From: Bdellovibrio bacteriovorus W
GTDB taxonomy: Bacteria; Bdellovibrionota; Bdellovibrionia; Bdellovibrionales; Bdellovibrionaceae
Direction: 5' to 3'
Length of the DNA stretch: 64,000 nucleotides
Assembly (NCBI GenBank): GCA_000525675.1
Contig: CP002190.1
Coordinates: 1,240,001-1,304,000, forward strand
Both the position numbers and the translations under genes were made by a program. Below are positions 25,937 to 36,184 of this stretch, in pieces (position 1 is the stretch's first letter; the number at the start of each line of letters is the position of its first letter). Under the pieces are notes generated by a model that saw only the letters and a list, made by a program, of their open reading frames with translations, was not told the DNA's origin and did no database searches.

Positions 25937-26791
25937 ATGAGCTTTGTTGAAATTTCTAATGAGAATCTAACTGCAAAAATTCACCTTCTAGGGGCCGAGC
26001 CTTTCTATCTTGCTTTGCAGGGAGGTTCACACAATTGGCTATGGTCAGCAGCTCCTCCGTGGCAGCGCTCTGCCCCTTTACTTTTTCCCATTGTAGGAAA
26101 GTTGGAAGAAGATTCTTACGAGTTTCAAGGAAATACATACAAGCTACCGCAACACGGATTTACAAGAGATAGCGAATTCGAAATTATTGCACAAAGTAAA
26201 ACGAGTGTGCATCTTCGCTTGATCTCTAAGGCCGAGACTTTAAAAGTCTATCCCTTTAAATTTGAGCTGAATGTTTTTTACTCGCTCGAAGGGGTTAGAT
26301 TTAAAATGAAATGCACTCTTAAGAACTTGAGTGAAGGGGAGTTGTTTTATAACTTTGGCTGGCATCCAGGATTTGTTTTGCCTCAGCAGACTCATAAGAT
26401 TAAGTTTTGTGCGAACGGCGAGATGGGGAGCTTTCACCGATTGAATAAAGGGCTTATTGATTCTGACAAGTTTGAGTTTCAAAAAGAAGATGATCTCATT
26501 GAGCTTACGTCCGAACTTTTCGAACAGGACGCTCTTGTTTTTCTAGAGAATCGAGCCAGCGAGTTTATAATTCAGGATGAAAGCGGAGCGCGGTTAACCC
26601 TTAGAGGATCTCAAGCTCCAAACTTTGGTTTGTGGACAAAAGATATTGCTAAATTTATTTGTCTAGAGCCATGGTGGGGGCACGCAAGCCTTGTTGATGA
26701 AAAAACAGATCACTTAGAAAGTAAAATAGGCATCAGGCGTTTGCAAGGTGAGGCCTGTTTGGCAGAACTTGAGCTAGAGCCTCATTTTTAA
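25937..26791 (+). CDS. Aldose 1-epimerase family protein (LacX-like)
   Basis: 284 residues with the galactose-mutarotase beta-sandwich pattern: LGAEPFYLALQGGSHNWLW near the N-terminus, LLFPIVGKL, LPQHGFTRD (His of the active site), FYNFGWHPGF (second His) and a C-terminal FICLEPWWGHA with a conserved Glu. These are typical of the LacX/YihR group, which is less well characterised than GalM. The substrate is not known. The stop lies one base from the end of the opposing lipoprotein gene, so transcripts converge. Confidence 0.82.
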   Translation: MSFVEISNENLTAKIHLLGAEPFYLALQGGSHNWLWSAAPPWQRSAPLLFPIVGKLEEDSYEFQGNTYKLPQHGFTRDSEFEIIAQSKTSVHLRLISKAETLKVYPFKFELNVFYSLEGVRFKMKCTLKNLSEGELFYNFGWHPGFVLPQQTHKIKFCANGEMGSFHRLNKGLIDSDKFEFQKEDDLIELTSELFEQDALVFLENRASEFIIQDESGARLTLRGSQAPNFGLWTKDIAKFICLEPWWGHASLVDEKTDHLESKIGIRRLQGEACLAELELEPHF

Positions 26792-26792
26792 T

Positions 26793-29135
26793 TTAGTATT
26801 GAACCTTTTCAAACTCGCCGTGGTCCAACGGAATTAAGTAGTATTTGTTGCCAAGCAAGCTTGGTTTTCGCTCTGTCATATAGAGTTTCTTATTTTTGCT
26901 TGCAAATGTGTCTTGAATTTCAAGGCTATCAAAAAGTCTTTCATAAAGTTGCCCGTTTGTATCATAGATGATAACTCTGCCAAAAAAATAAGAACCTCCA
27001 TCGAAGAGTCCATAGGCATAGGGCATGCCATTATAATGGTCTGAGGACATAGAGCCCTGAATGAGATCTGGAAAAACAGAGATGGTGCTACTGCGAAAAC
27101 TTCCATCACTATTGAATGTTACGAGATTCAAAGTGACATCTGTTCCGAGGTGGGGCGTATGGCTATAGTAGAGGGTGTCACCTTTGTAAATTGAATAGCT
27201 TAGATCTTCCTCTGATTCTAAAAATATTTTTCTATGGAGAGTGAGGTTCCCGATAGACGAAACATCAAATATGGATATTTCAGATTGATCACCTGAAGAT
27301 GAGGGCGAGCGAATTGTTTCTAAGGTGACCTTGCCTTGGCTATCAGTTGAAAGGGCTAATACAGAATCATTGATCGGGGCACTCTGAAAAGTGAGACTTC
27401 CAGTTTGCATGTCTATGCAGTTCAAAGTAGACGGCCAATAGTTTGTGATGAAGTATGCATTGTTATCTTTTACGGCAAAATGTTGATAGTTCATATTCCC
27501 ACTTACTGCAAATCTTCCAGAAGTCGCAAAAGAAGTATCGACCTCTCCATTAGGATTATACTTAATGATATACGATCCTGAATTAAGGTACGAAAAGATG
27601 ACAACACTTGCATCATCAAGTTCAATTAAGTTGATAATACTATCTACAGATATGATCCCATTAGTTCCGAAGGAAGTGTCGAGTTTGCCAGTAAGGTCAA
27701 TGCGGAAAAGAAAACTCGAATACTCATACGAGTCGTTGATATAGGAACCTGAAAAATAGATATATTTTTCCCGAGCTATTTTTTGAGTATAAACTTCAAG
27801 AAGAGAATATTCTTTTTTTTCATTGAGAAAACGATGACCAGCATTCCCCCAATTAGAATCAACGTTTTCCAAATCTAAATCGTAGTGGTGCAGGCTTGTT
27901 TCCCTAATGACGGAAAACGGATTATTAAAGATTCCTGCTGAAAGGGAGTCTTCGAAACTAATTAAGGTGAGCTTCTTTCCAACAGTATGGGCCGCATATT
28001 TAAATGTAGTATCTGTTCTTGCCGGGGCTAATGGCATCGCCGGTAGATTGGTCGGGGTTTGGTTCAAAGTGCTAAGATTCAGTTGGACTCGAGTCACGGC
28101 ACGATTTGATTTGTTGACTAAATAGATATTGACGATCTCGGTATCCACACGCGCTAAATCGGCAAGAGCATAACTTGCACTAGGGTAGCCACTGAGGGAT
28201 ATATTGAGCGTTTGAGAAATATCACAGTTTTCATCGATCCCAAACACTTGCAAATCAGATGAAACCGCGACAACGCTCGTTTCACTTTGCTTTACCAGAC
28301 GAAGCGTACTGATATTAGTAATTCCACTAAAGAGTTTTTCCTGAACAGTGCCACTCGAAGAAACTCTATGACATACAGGATTTTTGTTCGAGCCTTTGGA
28401 GGCAGAGACCATAATGGCAGAGTTGTCTTTGAATCCGATAAGTGGGCCCGCAGCATCTACTTGTTCGACTTTAAAAAATCCTTTATCACCGAAGGATAGA
28501 TCAGGATTCCCGATAAGATCTGTTTTTAAAATATAGACACCGCTTTGATTTTTAATAGAGATAAAGAAATTTCTTTCGGTGCTGGCGACAAATGCGGACG
28601 ACAGGCTTTGATTGTCGGGCAGCTGAATATTGACGCCATTGTGAATTAGCTGTCCTTCTGAAGAAAAGACAATTATTTTTATTCCCCGGGTGACTGTAGA
28701 AACATACGAACCGCTCTGCGTACCAAAGAAGGCGGCAAGCTGGCTTTTCCCATTATTTCGAAAACTTAAAAGTGAATGGCCAGTAAGATTCAGAGAGTCC
28801 AACACAGTGACTGCTGTGGTGGGATAAAGGTATCCTTGATGAGCAAAGTCGATCTTGTCTTTGCCAGAAGGAGACAGGGCGCGAATAAGGATTCTATCGT
28901 TAAGGCGAAATGTTCCCATCATGTAGACGTTGCCAGCATCGTCGCTAGTCGAAAATGTGTACTTCTCAAGTGGGTGTAAAGAGACGCTAAAGTCCCCCGA
29001 TATTTCATGTTTCGTAAGCTTTTTAAAAACTGGTTTGTCTGGAGGGGATAATAGGCTAGAGGTGGATAGCTCCAAAGAACAGCCCGAGAGAAAAATATAA
29101 GAAAGGCAGACTACGCTTACGCTCCTGAAGTTCAT
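26793..29135 (-). CDS. Delta-60-repeat lipoprotein (paralogue 1)
   Basis: 780 residues. The signal peptide has the lipobox FLSGCSLEL (Cys about 19, Ser +2, outer-membrane type). The body is a beta-propeller-like repeat protein with delta-60 signatures: NPDLSFGDKGFFKV, KLDTSFGTNGIISVD and EVDTSFATSGRFAV. A shared head (DKPVFKKLTKHEISGDFSVSLHPLEKY) also begins the paralogue at 29445-31828. Strong similarity throughout, such as the C-terminal YYFGRVVIYD/RLFDS region, shows a duplication. A third, more distant copy lies at 37806-40154. Probably faces the outer membrane or cell surface; the function is unknown. Confidence 0.8.
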   Translation of the reverse strand: MNFRSVSVVCLSYIFLSGCSLELSTSSLLSPPDKPVFKKLTKHEISGDFSVSLHPLEKYTFSTSDDAGNVYMMGTFRLNDRILIRALSPSGKDKIDFAHQGYLYPTTAVTVLDSLNLTGHSLLSFRNNGKSQLAAFFGTQSGSYVSTVTRGIKIIVFSSEGQLIHNGVNIQLPDNQSLSSAFVASTERNFFISIKNQSGVYILKTDLIGNPDLSFGDKGFFKVEQVDAAGPLIGFKDNSAIMVSASKGSNKNPVCHRVSSSGTVQEKLFSGITNISTLRLVKQSETSVVAVSSDLQVFGIDENCDISQTLNISLSGYPSASYALADLARVDTEIVNIYLVNKSNRAVTRVQLNLSTLNQTPTNLPAMPLAPARTDTTFKYAAHTVGKKLTLISFEDSLSAGIFNNPFSVIRETSLHHYDLDLENVDSNWGNAGHRFLNEKKEYSLLEVYTQKIAREKYIYFSGSYINDSYEYSSFLFRIDLTGKLDTSFGTNGIISVDSIINLIELDDASVVIFSYLNSGSYIIKYNPNGEVDTSFATSGRFAVSGNMNYQHFAVKDNNAYFITNYWPSTLNCIDMQTGSLTFQSAPINDSVLALSTDSQGKVTLETIRSPSSSGDQSEISIFDVSSIGNLTLHRKIFLESEEDLSYSIYKGDTLYYSHTPHLGTDVTLNLVTFNSDGSFRSSTISVFPDLIQGSMSSDHYNGMPYAYGLFDGGSYFFGRVIIYDTNGQLYERLFDSLEIQDTFASKNKKLYMTERKPSLLGNKYYLIPLDHGEFEKVQY

Positions 29136-29444
29136 CGTAAATCCTCTATTCTTATATAACTATCGGTTAGCTCGCATTTTCCTGAAGATCTTTCGATGAA
29201 GAGTGAGGGTTATAAGTGGTTAATGTTCGAGCTTATTTTGCGCACAAGTATCTTTTTGGGAAAGTAGAGGGGCGTGTAAATTCAAAACAGTTTGATGTGA
29301 GTGAGTTATATCGAGGACCCGAAGGGCATGTGGGCGTTGCTTACTGTCGCGTTCCGAGTCGGTTCCTGAGGAGGTAAGACAAAAAGGAGGTGAGTCCGTA
29401 AGTGAGGCAAAGGCGTCTTAGGTGAATAATGTGGGTGGAAACGA
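29136..29444. other. 309-bp gap between two paralogous lipoprotein genes
   Basis: No gene or clear terminator. It should hold the promoter of the minus-strand gene at 26793-29135, but no convincing -35/-10 pair was recognised. Confidence 0.35.
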
Positions 29445-31828
29445 TCACTGTACTTCTTCGAACTCTTTGCCTTCAAGAGGGACCAAGTAAAATGCATTTC
29501 CTGATAAGTTGGATTGTTTCTCAATCAGATAGAATAGATTGGTTGAGCTTACAAACGTCTTGTGGATTTTCATGCTATCAAAAAGTCTTTCTAAGATTTT
29601 ACCATTTCGATCATAGATGACGACTCTGCCGAAGTAATAGGAGCCCGCATCGAAGATTCCAAAAGCAAAAGGCAAGCCGTTGTAACGATCGTTCAAAACT
29701 TGTCCCTCGATAAGATTCTTAAAGACCGCGCTTGTATCGCTGAGAAGGCTTCCATTGTTGTTATAAATTTTTAGCATAAGAGTAACATTGACACCTGCAT
29801 TATAAGAATGCTCGTAAAAGAGATCCGTCCCTTTTGATGGCAAGCTATATTGAGGCATCGAATCGAAAGTAATTTCTTCCATCAGACTCAATGTACCGTC
29901 AGAGGAGACCTCATGCTTAAAGGCTTTAGGGGTAAGATTAGGTGGAGCAGAAACTTTTCCGCTTTCAAGAATAACTTTTCCGTTTTTATCAGCGTACAGA
30001 CTTAAAGCTCTGTCGTAAGTTCCTAGATGAGAAATTGTACTATCAAAAACCAGAGAGCCATTAGTCATGTTGAGGCTCCTGATCTTTTTATCGGGATGGG
30101 CGCTTGTCGTGGAAATAAAATAGAACTTCCCGTCTTTATAGATATGATGAGTTTTATCTAATTGGCTAGGAACGGGAACTTCAAAGACTCCTGAAACTCC
30201 GAAGTTAGAATCTAATTGACCATTAGAGCTGTATTTGAAAATAGACGTGACTTCGGCCCCATAGGCACCACTTTTTGTCACAACAAGAACGTCTGCCTCT
30301 TCTGTTTCTATAATATGGAAGATACTCGAATTGAATCTTAAGAGACCGTTGACTCCAAAAGAAGTGTCAAGGCGTCCGTCTTGATGGACTCTAAATATAT
30401 AGTAACCAAGTGTATAGGATTCGTCCGTAAAGGAACTATGAAAGTAAATGTGGCTCTTTGTAGCAATGGGCGACTGATTTAATTCAAGGAGTGAAGCCTT
30501 CTTGGGTTCGTTGAGGAAGCGTCGACCTAAGACGCCCCATGAACTATCGATGGATTTGCTATCCAAGTCAATCCGATGCAAACTTGTTTCCATCGATTGA
30601 CTGTAACCAACATTATATGACCCTGCTAAAGCTAGGTTATCTTCAAAACTTATGAGAGTTAAATCCTTTCCCTGCCTGTGAAGCCCATATTTATTAGACG
30701 TTCCTGTTCTCGAAGGGGCGAGTTGCATTTTTGGTAGAGTCTCAACGGTTTGTGTTAAGCCCGTGGTGTTAAAATGAACTTTAACTATCTCCCGATCCGA
30801 TCTCTTCACGAGGTATATATCTGCGGCATTATTTGACTCACGCAGAACGCCGCCAAGGGCATAATCACCGGAAGAGTAACCCGATACTGAAGTATTCACG
30901 GAAGAGCTACTTTGACATTCCTTATCTATTCCCAATACTTTTAGATATGGATCTACAATCAGAAGGAGATCATCGTGTACCTTGCTAAATTTGAAGCCAG
31001 ATCCGTAGCTCATACCATTAAGGATGGTCGCCTCAGAAGGGCCCTGAGGATGTAGTCGGTAGCAAACAAGACTACCTGAGAAATTAGCTGCAAGCAGAAT
31101 AGGTTGTCCAGCGCCCAGCAACTCTAAGGTACTCTGGTAATTCGCGCCAGGCACGACCATATGGCCAGCATCTCCGAACGAAAGATCGGGGTTTCCTTGA
31201 AGGTCCATTTTGGCAATAATAGAATCACTATATGTATTAAGCGCGATATAAATATGATTGTCTGCGACCAAAGATCTCGCCGAAGTAGCATAGTAGGAAG
31301 AGTCATAGTAAATACTAGGAGAGGTATGAAGAAGTTTCCCCTCAGGCGAAAAAACAGAGTCTTCAGGCCTCGTTTTAAATTTGGGTAGACAATGCTTGTT
31401 TGAACTCCGATGGTGACTGCGATTTGAGTTTTACCATTCTTTTTGATGACGGATAGTGCGAGTGGTGTGCTAGAAACAGAGTCTAAAATAGAAATGGCAT
31501 TTCCAGGGTATAAGTATCCCTGATTACCAAAATCAATCTTGTCTTCGCCCGTAGCGGTGAAAGCTCTTACAACAGGACCGTAATTACTAATAACTGAAGT
31601 TCCCATCAAATAAAGATTTCCAGCATCATCAGTTGCCGAAGCGTGATAGCGCTCAAAGGTTTGGATATTTGCCGTGAAGTCTCCCGTGAGTTTATGTTTT
31701 ACCAAGGATTTAAAGACGGGCTTGTCGCTCGAAACGGGTGGTTCCGATTTAAACGTCGCAACCTCAAGGGAGCACCCTATGGACACTATGGAAAATACTA
31801 AGAGTGCAATTACGTTCAGTAAATTCAT
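29445..31828 (-). pseudogene. Delta-60-repeat lipoprotein (paralogue 2), frameshifted
   Basis: Starts at ATG 31828, preceded by AAAGGG, with lipobox SIVSIGCSLEVATF and the same head as paralogue 1 (DKPVFKSLVKHKLTGDFT). After TRGLK-type residues the frame breaks in a run of six A (31349-31354 on the plus strand). The first frame goes on without similarity to about 31124. The correct continuation (SPEGKLLHTS, then MDLQGNPDLSFGDAGHMVV and RLDTSFGVNGLLRF) is one frame over and ends at 29445. Adding one base to the run restores one protein of about 795 residues aligned with paralogue 1. This could be a real mutation, slippage-based switching or a sequencing error. Confidence 0.82.
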
Positions 31829-32207
31829 GTTTGACCCTTTGTTGCTGATAACAATCGGATGTCTCATGTTTTTCTTGAGTGTAATGTTTGGTGGTGGGGG
31901 GCCCTAAGTATTTAAATTTCGGGCTAATTTTGAGCACAGTCTTCTCAAATATTGTGGACGATTTAGGTGAATCAAAGTGAGTCTTAGATTTTAATGTCTC
32001 AAACTGAGAACGAGCCGTTGAAGGTAAGAAACGAAGAAATGTCTTCGTAAGATGGTCCAAGTCCTGCTTTAGAAATCCTCAGTTGCAAGCAAAAATGTTT
32101 GTTTGATTAAGGTTAAATAAGAAAATCAGATACTGAAGAGTCAGTGGATTTTCCGACTCTATTGGGGAGTATTGGGTCGAAGGCTGATGGAGTAAAAAAC
32201 AAGGGGC
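31829..32207. other. 379-bp gap between a lipoprotein gene and rfbA
   Basis: Contains only short unsupported frames. The stretch 32060-32150 is AT-rich and could hold termination signals for neither side clearly; nothing else was recognised. Confidence 0.3.
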
Positions 32208-33080
32208 CTAGAGTGGCCCTTGTAGCGAACGCTCTAAATACTTTTTGTAGTCAGAGTTTGGATAAGTCGCAAGAATTTCCTTCAAGCGATTTTTATCATA
32301 GAAGTTTTTGTAAATAGCAATCTCTTCCAGGCAAGCAATTTTAAGTCCTTGTCTTTGTTCGATCGTCTGAACAAATAAAGAAGACGAAATCAAAGAATCA
32401 GGTGTGCCCGTATCAAGCCAAGCAACACCGCGACCGAATTTTTCTACGTGCAGTGTTTTTTCTTCTAAGTAAAGTTTGTTCAAATCAGTGATTTCAAGTT
32501 CGCCACGCTTAGAAGGTTTTAACGACTTGGCTTTTTGAACAACGCTGCCATCATAGAAATACAAACCTGTCACAGCCCAATTAGATTTTGGTTCTGTAGG
32601 TTTTTCTTCAAGGCTTAAAGCTTTTCCTTCTTTATCAAATTCCACCACGCCATAGCGTTCAGGATCGTGAACGTGGTAGGCAAAAACCGTGGCGCCCTTA
32701 GTGATAGTCGCAGCTTCAGTCAACTGTGTGGCTAGATTGTTTCCGTAAAAAAGATTGTCTCCAAGAATCAGACAAGTCGGTTCGTTATTGATGAACTCTT
32801 CACCAATTAAAAAAGCCTGTGCAATGCCCTCCGGCTTATCCTGAACAGCATAACTCAAATTAATTCCAAAGTTAGAACCATCTCCTAAGAGATCTTGAAT
32901 CAAAGGAATGTCACGAGGAGTGCTGATGATAAGAATATCACGAATTCCTCCTAGCATCAGTGTAGAGAGCGGGTAGTAGATAGTAGGTTTGTCATAAACT
33001 GGAAGAAGCTGTTTAGAAACACCCTTCGTCGATGGGAAAAGGCGAGTGCCGCTGCCGCCTGCTAAGATAATACCCTTCAT
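32208..33080 (-). CDS. rfbA: Glucose-1-phosphate thymidylyltransferase
   Basis: Makes dTDP-glucose from dTTP and glucose-1-phosphate, the first step to dTDP-rhamnose and other deoxysugars. Signature [35 protein letters not shown] covers residues 8-42, with the nucleotide-binding GSGTR and catalytic Lys. [13 protein letters not shown] and the later [12 protein letters not shown] are family motifs. The length of 290 is normal. rfbB follows 36 bases upstream on the same strand, so they form an operon in the order rfbB-rfbA. rfbC and rfbD are not in the window. Confidence 0.95.
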   Translation of the reverse strand: MKGIILAGGSGTRLFPSTKGVSKQLLPVYDKPTIYYPLSTLMLGGIRDILIISTPRDIPLIQDLLGDGSNFGINLSYAVQDKPEGIAQAFLIGEEFINNEPTCLILGDNLFYGNNLATQLTEAATITKGATVFAYHVHDPERYGVVEFDKEGKALSLEEKPTEPKSNWAVTGLYFYDGSVVQKAKSLKPSKRGELEITDLNKLYLEEKTLHVEKFGRGVAWLDTGTPDSLISSSLFVQTIEQRQGLKIACLEEIAIYKNFYDKNRLKEILATYPNSDYKKYLERSLQGPL

Positions 33081-33116
33081 AAAACACTCCTAAAAAAAGT
33101 ATCAAAAAAAGAAGTT

Positions 33117-34139
33117 CTATTTTTTAAGAACTTTTTCAGCCCACGCAGAGTTAGCCAGATACCATTGGATAGTGTCCTTCAATCCTGCTTCGAAGTTTTT
33201 ATAACTTCTTTCAAAACCCAACTCGCGTTGAGCCTTGCTATCGTCAATTGCATAGCGCCAGTCATGGCCTGCACGATCTGTCACAAAAGTGATAAGTTCT
33301 GCATACGATTTTCCATCTGTGCGAGGACGGATTTGATCAAGCTCGTTGCAGATAGCTTTAACAACATCGAGATTTTTGCGTTCAGAGTTTCCACCGAAGC
33401 AATAAGTCTCTCCTGGCTTACCCTTTGTCAGAGCTAGATAAACTCCATGAGAGTGGTCATCCACATGGATCCAATCGCGCACGTTGCCGCCGTTTCCATA
33501 GACCGGTAGATTTTTACCACTCAAGGCATTGGTGATCATCAAAGGGATCAGCTTTTCAGGAAATTGACGAGGCCCATAGTTATTAGAGCAGTTCGTCGTC
33601 ACTGTTGGAAGTCCATAGGTATGGAACCAAGCTCTTACTAAGTGATCGCCACCAGCCTTCGAGGCTGAGTAAGGAGAATTCGGTTGATAGGCTAACTCCT
33701 CATGGAATTTTCCCTCATCACCAAGAGTTCCATAAACTTCATCCGTAGATACTTGCAGAAAACGGAAATTCTTCTTTTTTTCTTCAGGAAGATTCATCCA
33801 ATAGTGACGGCTGGCTTCAAGAAGTGTGAAGGTACCAACGATATTGGTCTGAATAAATTCACCAGGTGAAGAAATAGAATTATCAACATGGGATTCAGCC
33901 GCAAAGTTTGCCACCGCATCGAACGCATACTTTTTAAAAAGTTCGCTGACGAATTCGCGATCTGCAATATCACCTTGTTCAAAGATACAACGCTCTTTAT
34001 CGAGGACGTCTTCGAAGTTTGCAGTGTGACCCGCATATGTTAATTTATCGAGAATCACAACAGAGTGATCAAGGCTCAAAAGTTTGCGAATAAAGCTACT
34101 GCCTATAAAACCAGCAGCACCTGTGACTAGTATTTTCAT
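33117..34139 (-). CDS. rfbB: dTDP-glucose 4,6-dehydratase
   Basis: Extended short-chain dehydrogenase converting dTDP-glucose to dTDP-4-keto-6-deoxyglucose. NAD-binding GAAGFIGSSF is at residues 7-16. The catalytic triad region has STDEVYGTLGD and YSASKAGGDHL (Tyr, Lys). VRDWIHVDDHSHGVYLAL and the final WYLANSAWAEKV are typical of RmlB. The frame is open to 34199, but MKILVTGAAGFIG at 34139 is the family's natural start. The start region is divergent from galE. Confidence 0.95.
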   Translation of the reverse strand: MKILVTGAAGFIGSSFIRKLLSLDHSVVILDKLTYAGHTANFEDVLDKERCIFEQGDIADREFVSELFKKYAFDAVANFAAESHVDNSISSPGEFIQTNIVGTFTLLEASRHYWMNLPEEKKKNFRFLQVSTDEVYGTLGDEGKFHEELAYQPNSPYSASKAGGDHLVRAWFHTYGLPTVTTNCSNNYGPRQFPEKLIPLMITNALSGKNLPVYGNGGNVRDWIHVDDHSHGVYLALTKGKPGETYCFGGNSERKNLDVVKAICNELDQIRPRTDGKSYAELITFVTDRAGHDWRYAIDDSKAQRELGFERSYKNFEAGLKDTIQWYLANSAWAEKVLKK

Positions 34140-34293
34140 GGAGGCATTGTGCCTTTGAGGGCGCTTTTTAGTCAAGAACCGCTTCCAGAGCCCCTTCAAA
34201 ATGCATCGCGCCGTTATCTCGATAAAAGCCGTTCTGAAAAGTCCTTTGTCTCCCTCTGATAAAGTGAATATAGTTAATTATTCGGAGGGGATA

Positions 34294-35268
34294 ATGAAAG
34301 TTCTAGTAACGGGCGGTGCAGGATATATTGGCTCTCATACTGCACAAAAGCTGATTGAGGCTGGGTTTGATGTGGTGGTCTTGGATGACCTTTCAACGGG
34401 CTTTAAAGAGGCAGTTCCAGCAAAGGCCCACTTTATCCAAGGGGATGTGACAGACCTTGAGGTCGTGACGGGCGTCCTTAAGAATCAAAAAATTGAAGCC
34501 GTCATTCACTTTGCGGCCAAACTCATTGTTCCAGAATCCGTCGAAAAGCCGTTGTTATATTATAAAAACAATACGACAGGTGTGATGACCATGGTAGAGG
34601 CGATGCGCACCTCCGGTGTAGATAAAATCGTATTTTCTTCTACGGCTGCGGTCTATGGCGATGCCAGCACGGACGGGCTTGTGAATGAGGAAACGCCGAC
34701 AGCTCCGTTAAATCCTTATGGGCATTCTAAGCTTATGAGCGAGCAGATCCTCAAAGACGCTGGTACTGCCTATGGAATCTCCTCTGTGCGCTTAAGGTAC
34801 TTCAATGTGGCGGGTGCCTCTGTCGATGGGGCCAACGGGCAAAGAACAGCCAACGCGACTCATTTAATCAAAGTGTCCAGTGAAGCAGCTTGTGGGAAGC
34901 GCTCTCAAGTCGGAGTTTTTGGAACTGATTATCCAACGACGGATGGAACTGGGGTGCGCGACTACATTCACGTAGAGGATCTCGCGGATCTTCACGTTTT
35001 GGCTTTAAAATACCTCAATGAGGGCGGAACAAGTGATGTCTTCAACTGTGGTTATGGAGAAGGTTTTTCCGTTAAGCAGGTGATTGAGACCGTAAAAAAA
35101 GTGAGCGGTGTTGATTTCAAAGTTCTCGAAGAGCCTCGTCGCGCGGGGGATGCTGCCACACTGGTGGCAGATTCTCGTAAAGTACGAAAAGCTTTTCAAT
35201 GGGCTCCGCAAAGAAATAATTTGGAGTTGATTTGTAGAACCGCTTTTGAGTGGGAAAAATCAAGATAA
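34294..35268 (+). CDS. galE: UDP-glucose 4-epimerase
   Basis: Interconverts UDP-glucose and UDP-galactose with bound NAD. MKVLVTGGAGYIGSHTAQKL is the N-terminus, VVLDDLSTGFKEAV the cofactor strand, FSSTAAVYG with NPYGHSKLMSEQIL the Tyr-x3-Lys site, and VRDYIHVEDLADLHVLAL the substrate side. 324 residues. The frame extends to 34201, but ATG 34294 is preceded by GGAGGGG and matches family starts. Divergent from rfbB; together they form a small nucleotide-sugar module that could feed the LPS or the surface polymer. Confidence 0.93.
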   Translation: MKVLVTGGAGYIGSHTAQKLIEAGFDVVVLDDLSTGFKEAVPAKAHFIQGDVTDLEVVTGVLKNQKIEAVIHFAAKLIVPESVEKPLLYYKNNTTGVMTMVEAMRTSGVDKIVFSSTAAVYGDASTDGLVNEETPTAPLNPYGHSKLMSEQILKDAGTAYGISSVRLRYFNVAGASVDGANGQRTANATHLIKVSSEAACGKRSQVGVFGTDYPTTDGTGVRDYIHVEDLADLHVLALKYLNEGGTSDVFNCGYGEGFSVKQVIETVKKVSGVDFKVLEEPRRAGDAATLVADSRKVRKAFQWAPQRNNLELICRTAFEWEKSR

Positions 35269-35465
35269 TTTTTTCTTAAGAATGTAGAGTCGCAGTACTG
35301 CATTTTCATCATTCGACTCCCTCAAGCTAGAAGTCTGAATATCGATCAGAACCTTTGGATTGGCGGGGTCGTTTTTGTATTCAGACTTTTGACATTTAAC
35401 GCACAGAAGACTGCTTTTTTACCTACTATCATGCCATGAATGTTTCATATTATCTGGAGGTAGTT

Positions 35466-36023
35466 ATGGACATTTATGAATTATTGAAAAAGGATCATCG
35501 CCAAGTTAAAGAGCTTTTTTCTAAAATAAAAAAACGACTTGAAGACGAAGATTTTAGTGAAGCTTCCGACTTATTTGAAGAAATGAAAACCGAATTAGGA
35601 GCCCATGCAAAGGCTGAAGAAGAGGTTTTCTACGAGCCCTTAAGGCAAGCAAGTCGTGGCGATAAAGATTTAGATCTTGTTGGTGAAGCTAAAGAAGAAC
35701 ACCATGTTGTCGCTCTGCTTTTGAATGAGCTTTCTCGTTTGGATGTCAAAGAAAAAGAATGGAAAGCTAAACTCACTGTCCTGTCTGAAATGGTTGAGCA
35801 TCACGTCGAAGAAGAGGAAGAAGAGATGTTCAAGAGAGCCAAACGGCTTTTCTCAGAACAAGATGCAGAGCAAATGGCTGAGAATATGAAATCCCTTAAG
35901 GAAGAATATAAAGAAGATATAGATTCTGCTTTAGCGGAGGACATCTACCTATTCTCAGACCCATCACTTAAAACCAAAACTAAGAGTTCGCGGGATTCTC
36001 TAACTGATCGCAATTTAATCTGA
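35466..36023 (+). CDS. Hemerythrin HHE-domain protein
   Basis: 186 residues. A four-helix HHE cation-binding domain fills residues 1-135, with HRQVKELF, AHAKAEEEVFYEPL, KEEHHVVALLLNEL and MVEHHVEEEEEEMF. These supply the His and Glu ligands of a di-iron site. The remaining tail is charged. ATG 35466 follows TCTGGAGG and is preferred to an in-frame ATG 30 bases earlier. Such proteins bind oxygen or nitric oxide or store iron; the specific role here is unknown. Confidence 0.85.
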   Translation: MDIYELLKKDHRQVKELFSKIKKRLEDEDFSEASDLFEEMKTELGAHAKAEEEVFYEPLRQASRGDKDLDLVGEAKEEHHVVALLLNELSRLDVKEKEWKAKLTVLSEMVEHHVEEEEEEMFKRAKRLFSEQDAEQMAENMKSLKEEYKEDIDSALAEDIYLFSDPSLKTKTKSSRDSLTDRNLI

Positions 36024-36039
36024 GCAAATTATATATGCA

Positions 36040-36177
36040 AAAGAGTTTATCACGCAGGCTGAATTAATAGCGGTCCTTCGCGCAGATGAGATTGGCTCGG
36101 TCACGACGGTGCGCCGAGCGATTTTAGAGACTTATGGAAAGATTTCTATCTTTAGCGAAGGGAATAAGAACAAATAA
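36040..36177 (+). pseudogene. C-terminal relic of a YetF/DUF421 membrane protein gene
   Basis: The frame ending TAA at 36175-36177 encodes KEFITQAELIAVLR, then ADEIGSVTTVRRAILETYG and KISIFSEGNKNK. This matches the end of the cytoplasmic domain of DUF421/YetF proteins (helix pair plus LE-x-x-GxIS strand). Upstream it closes at a stop at 36016, without the membrane half. It overlaps the long frame of the next gene, which argues that gene starts later. Confidence 0.6.
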
Positions 36178-36184
36178 CTTATCT

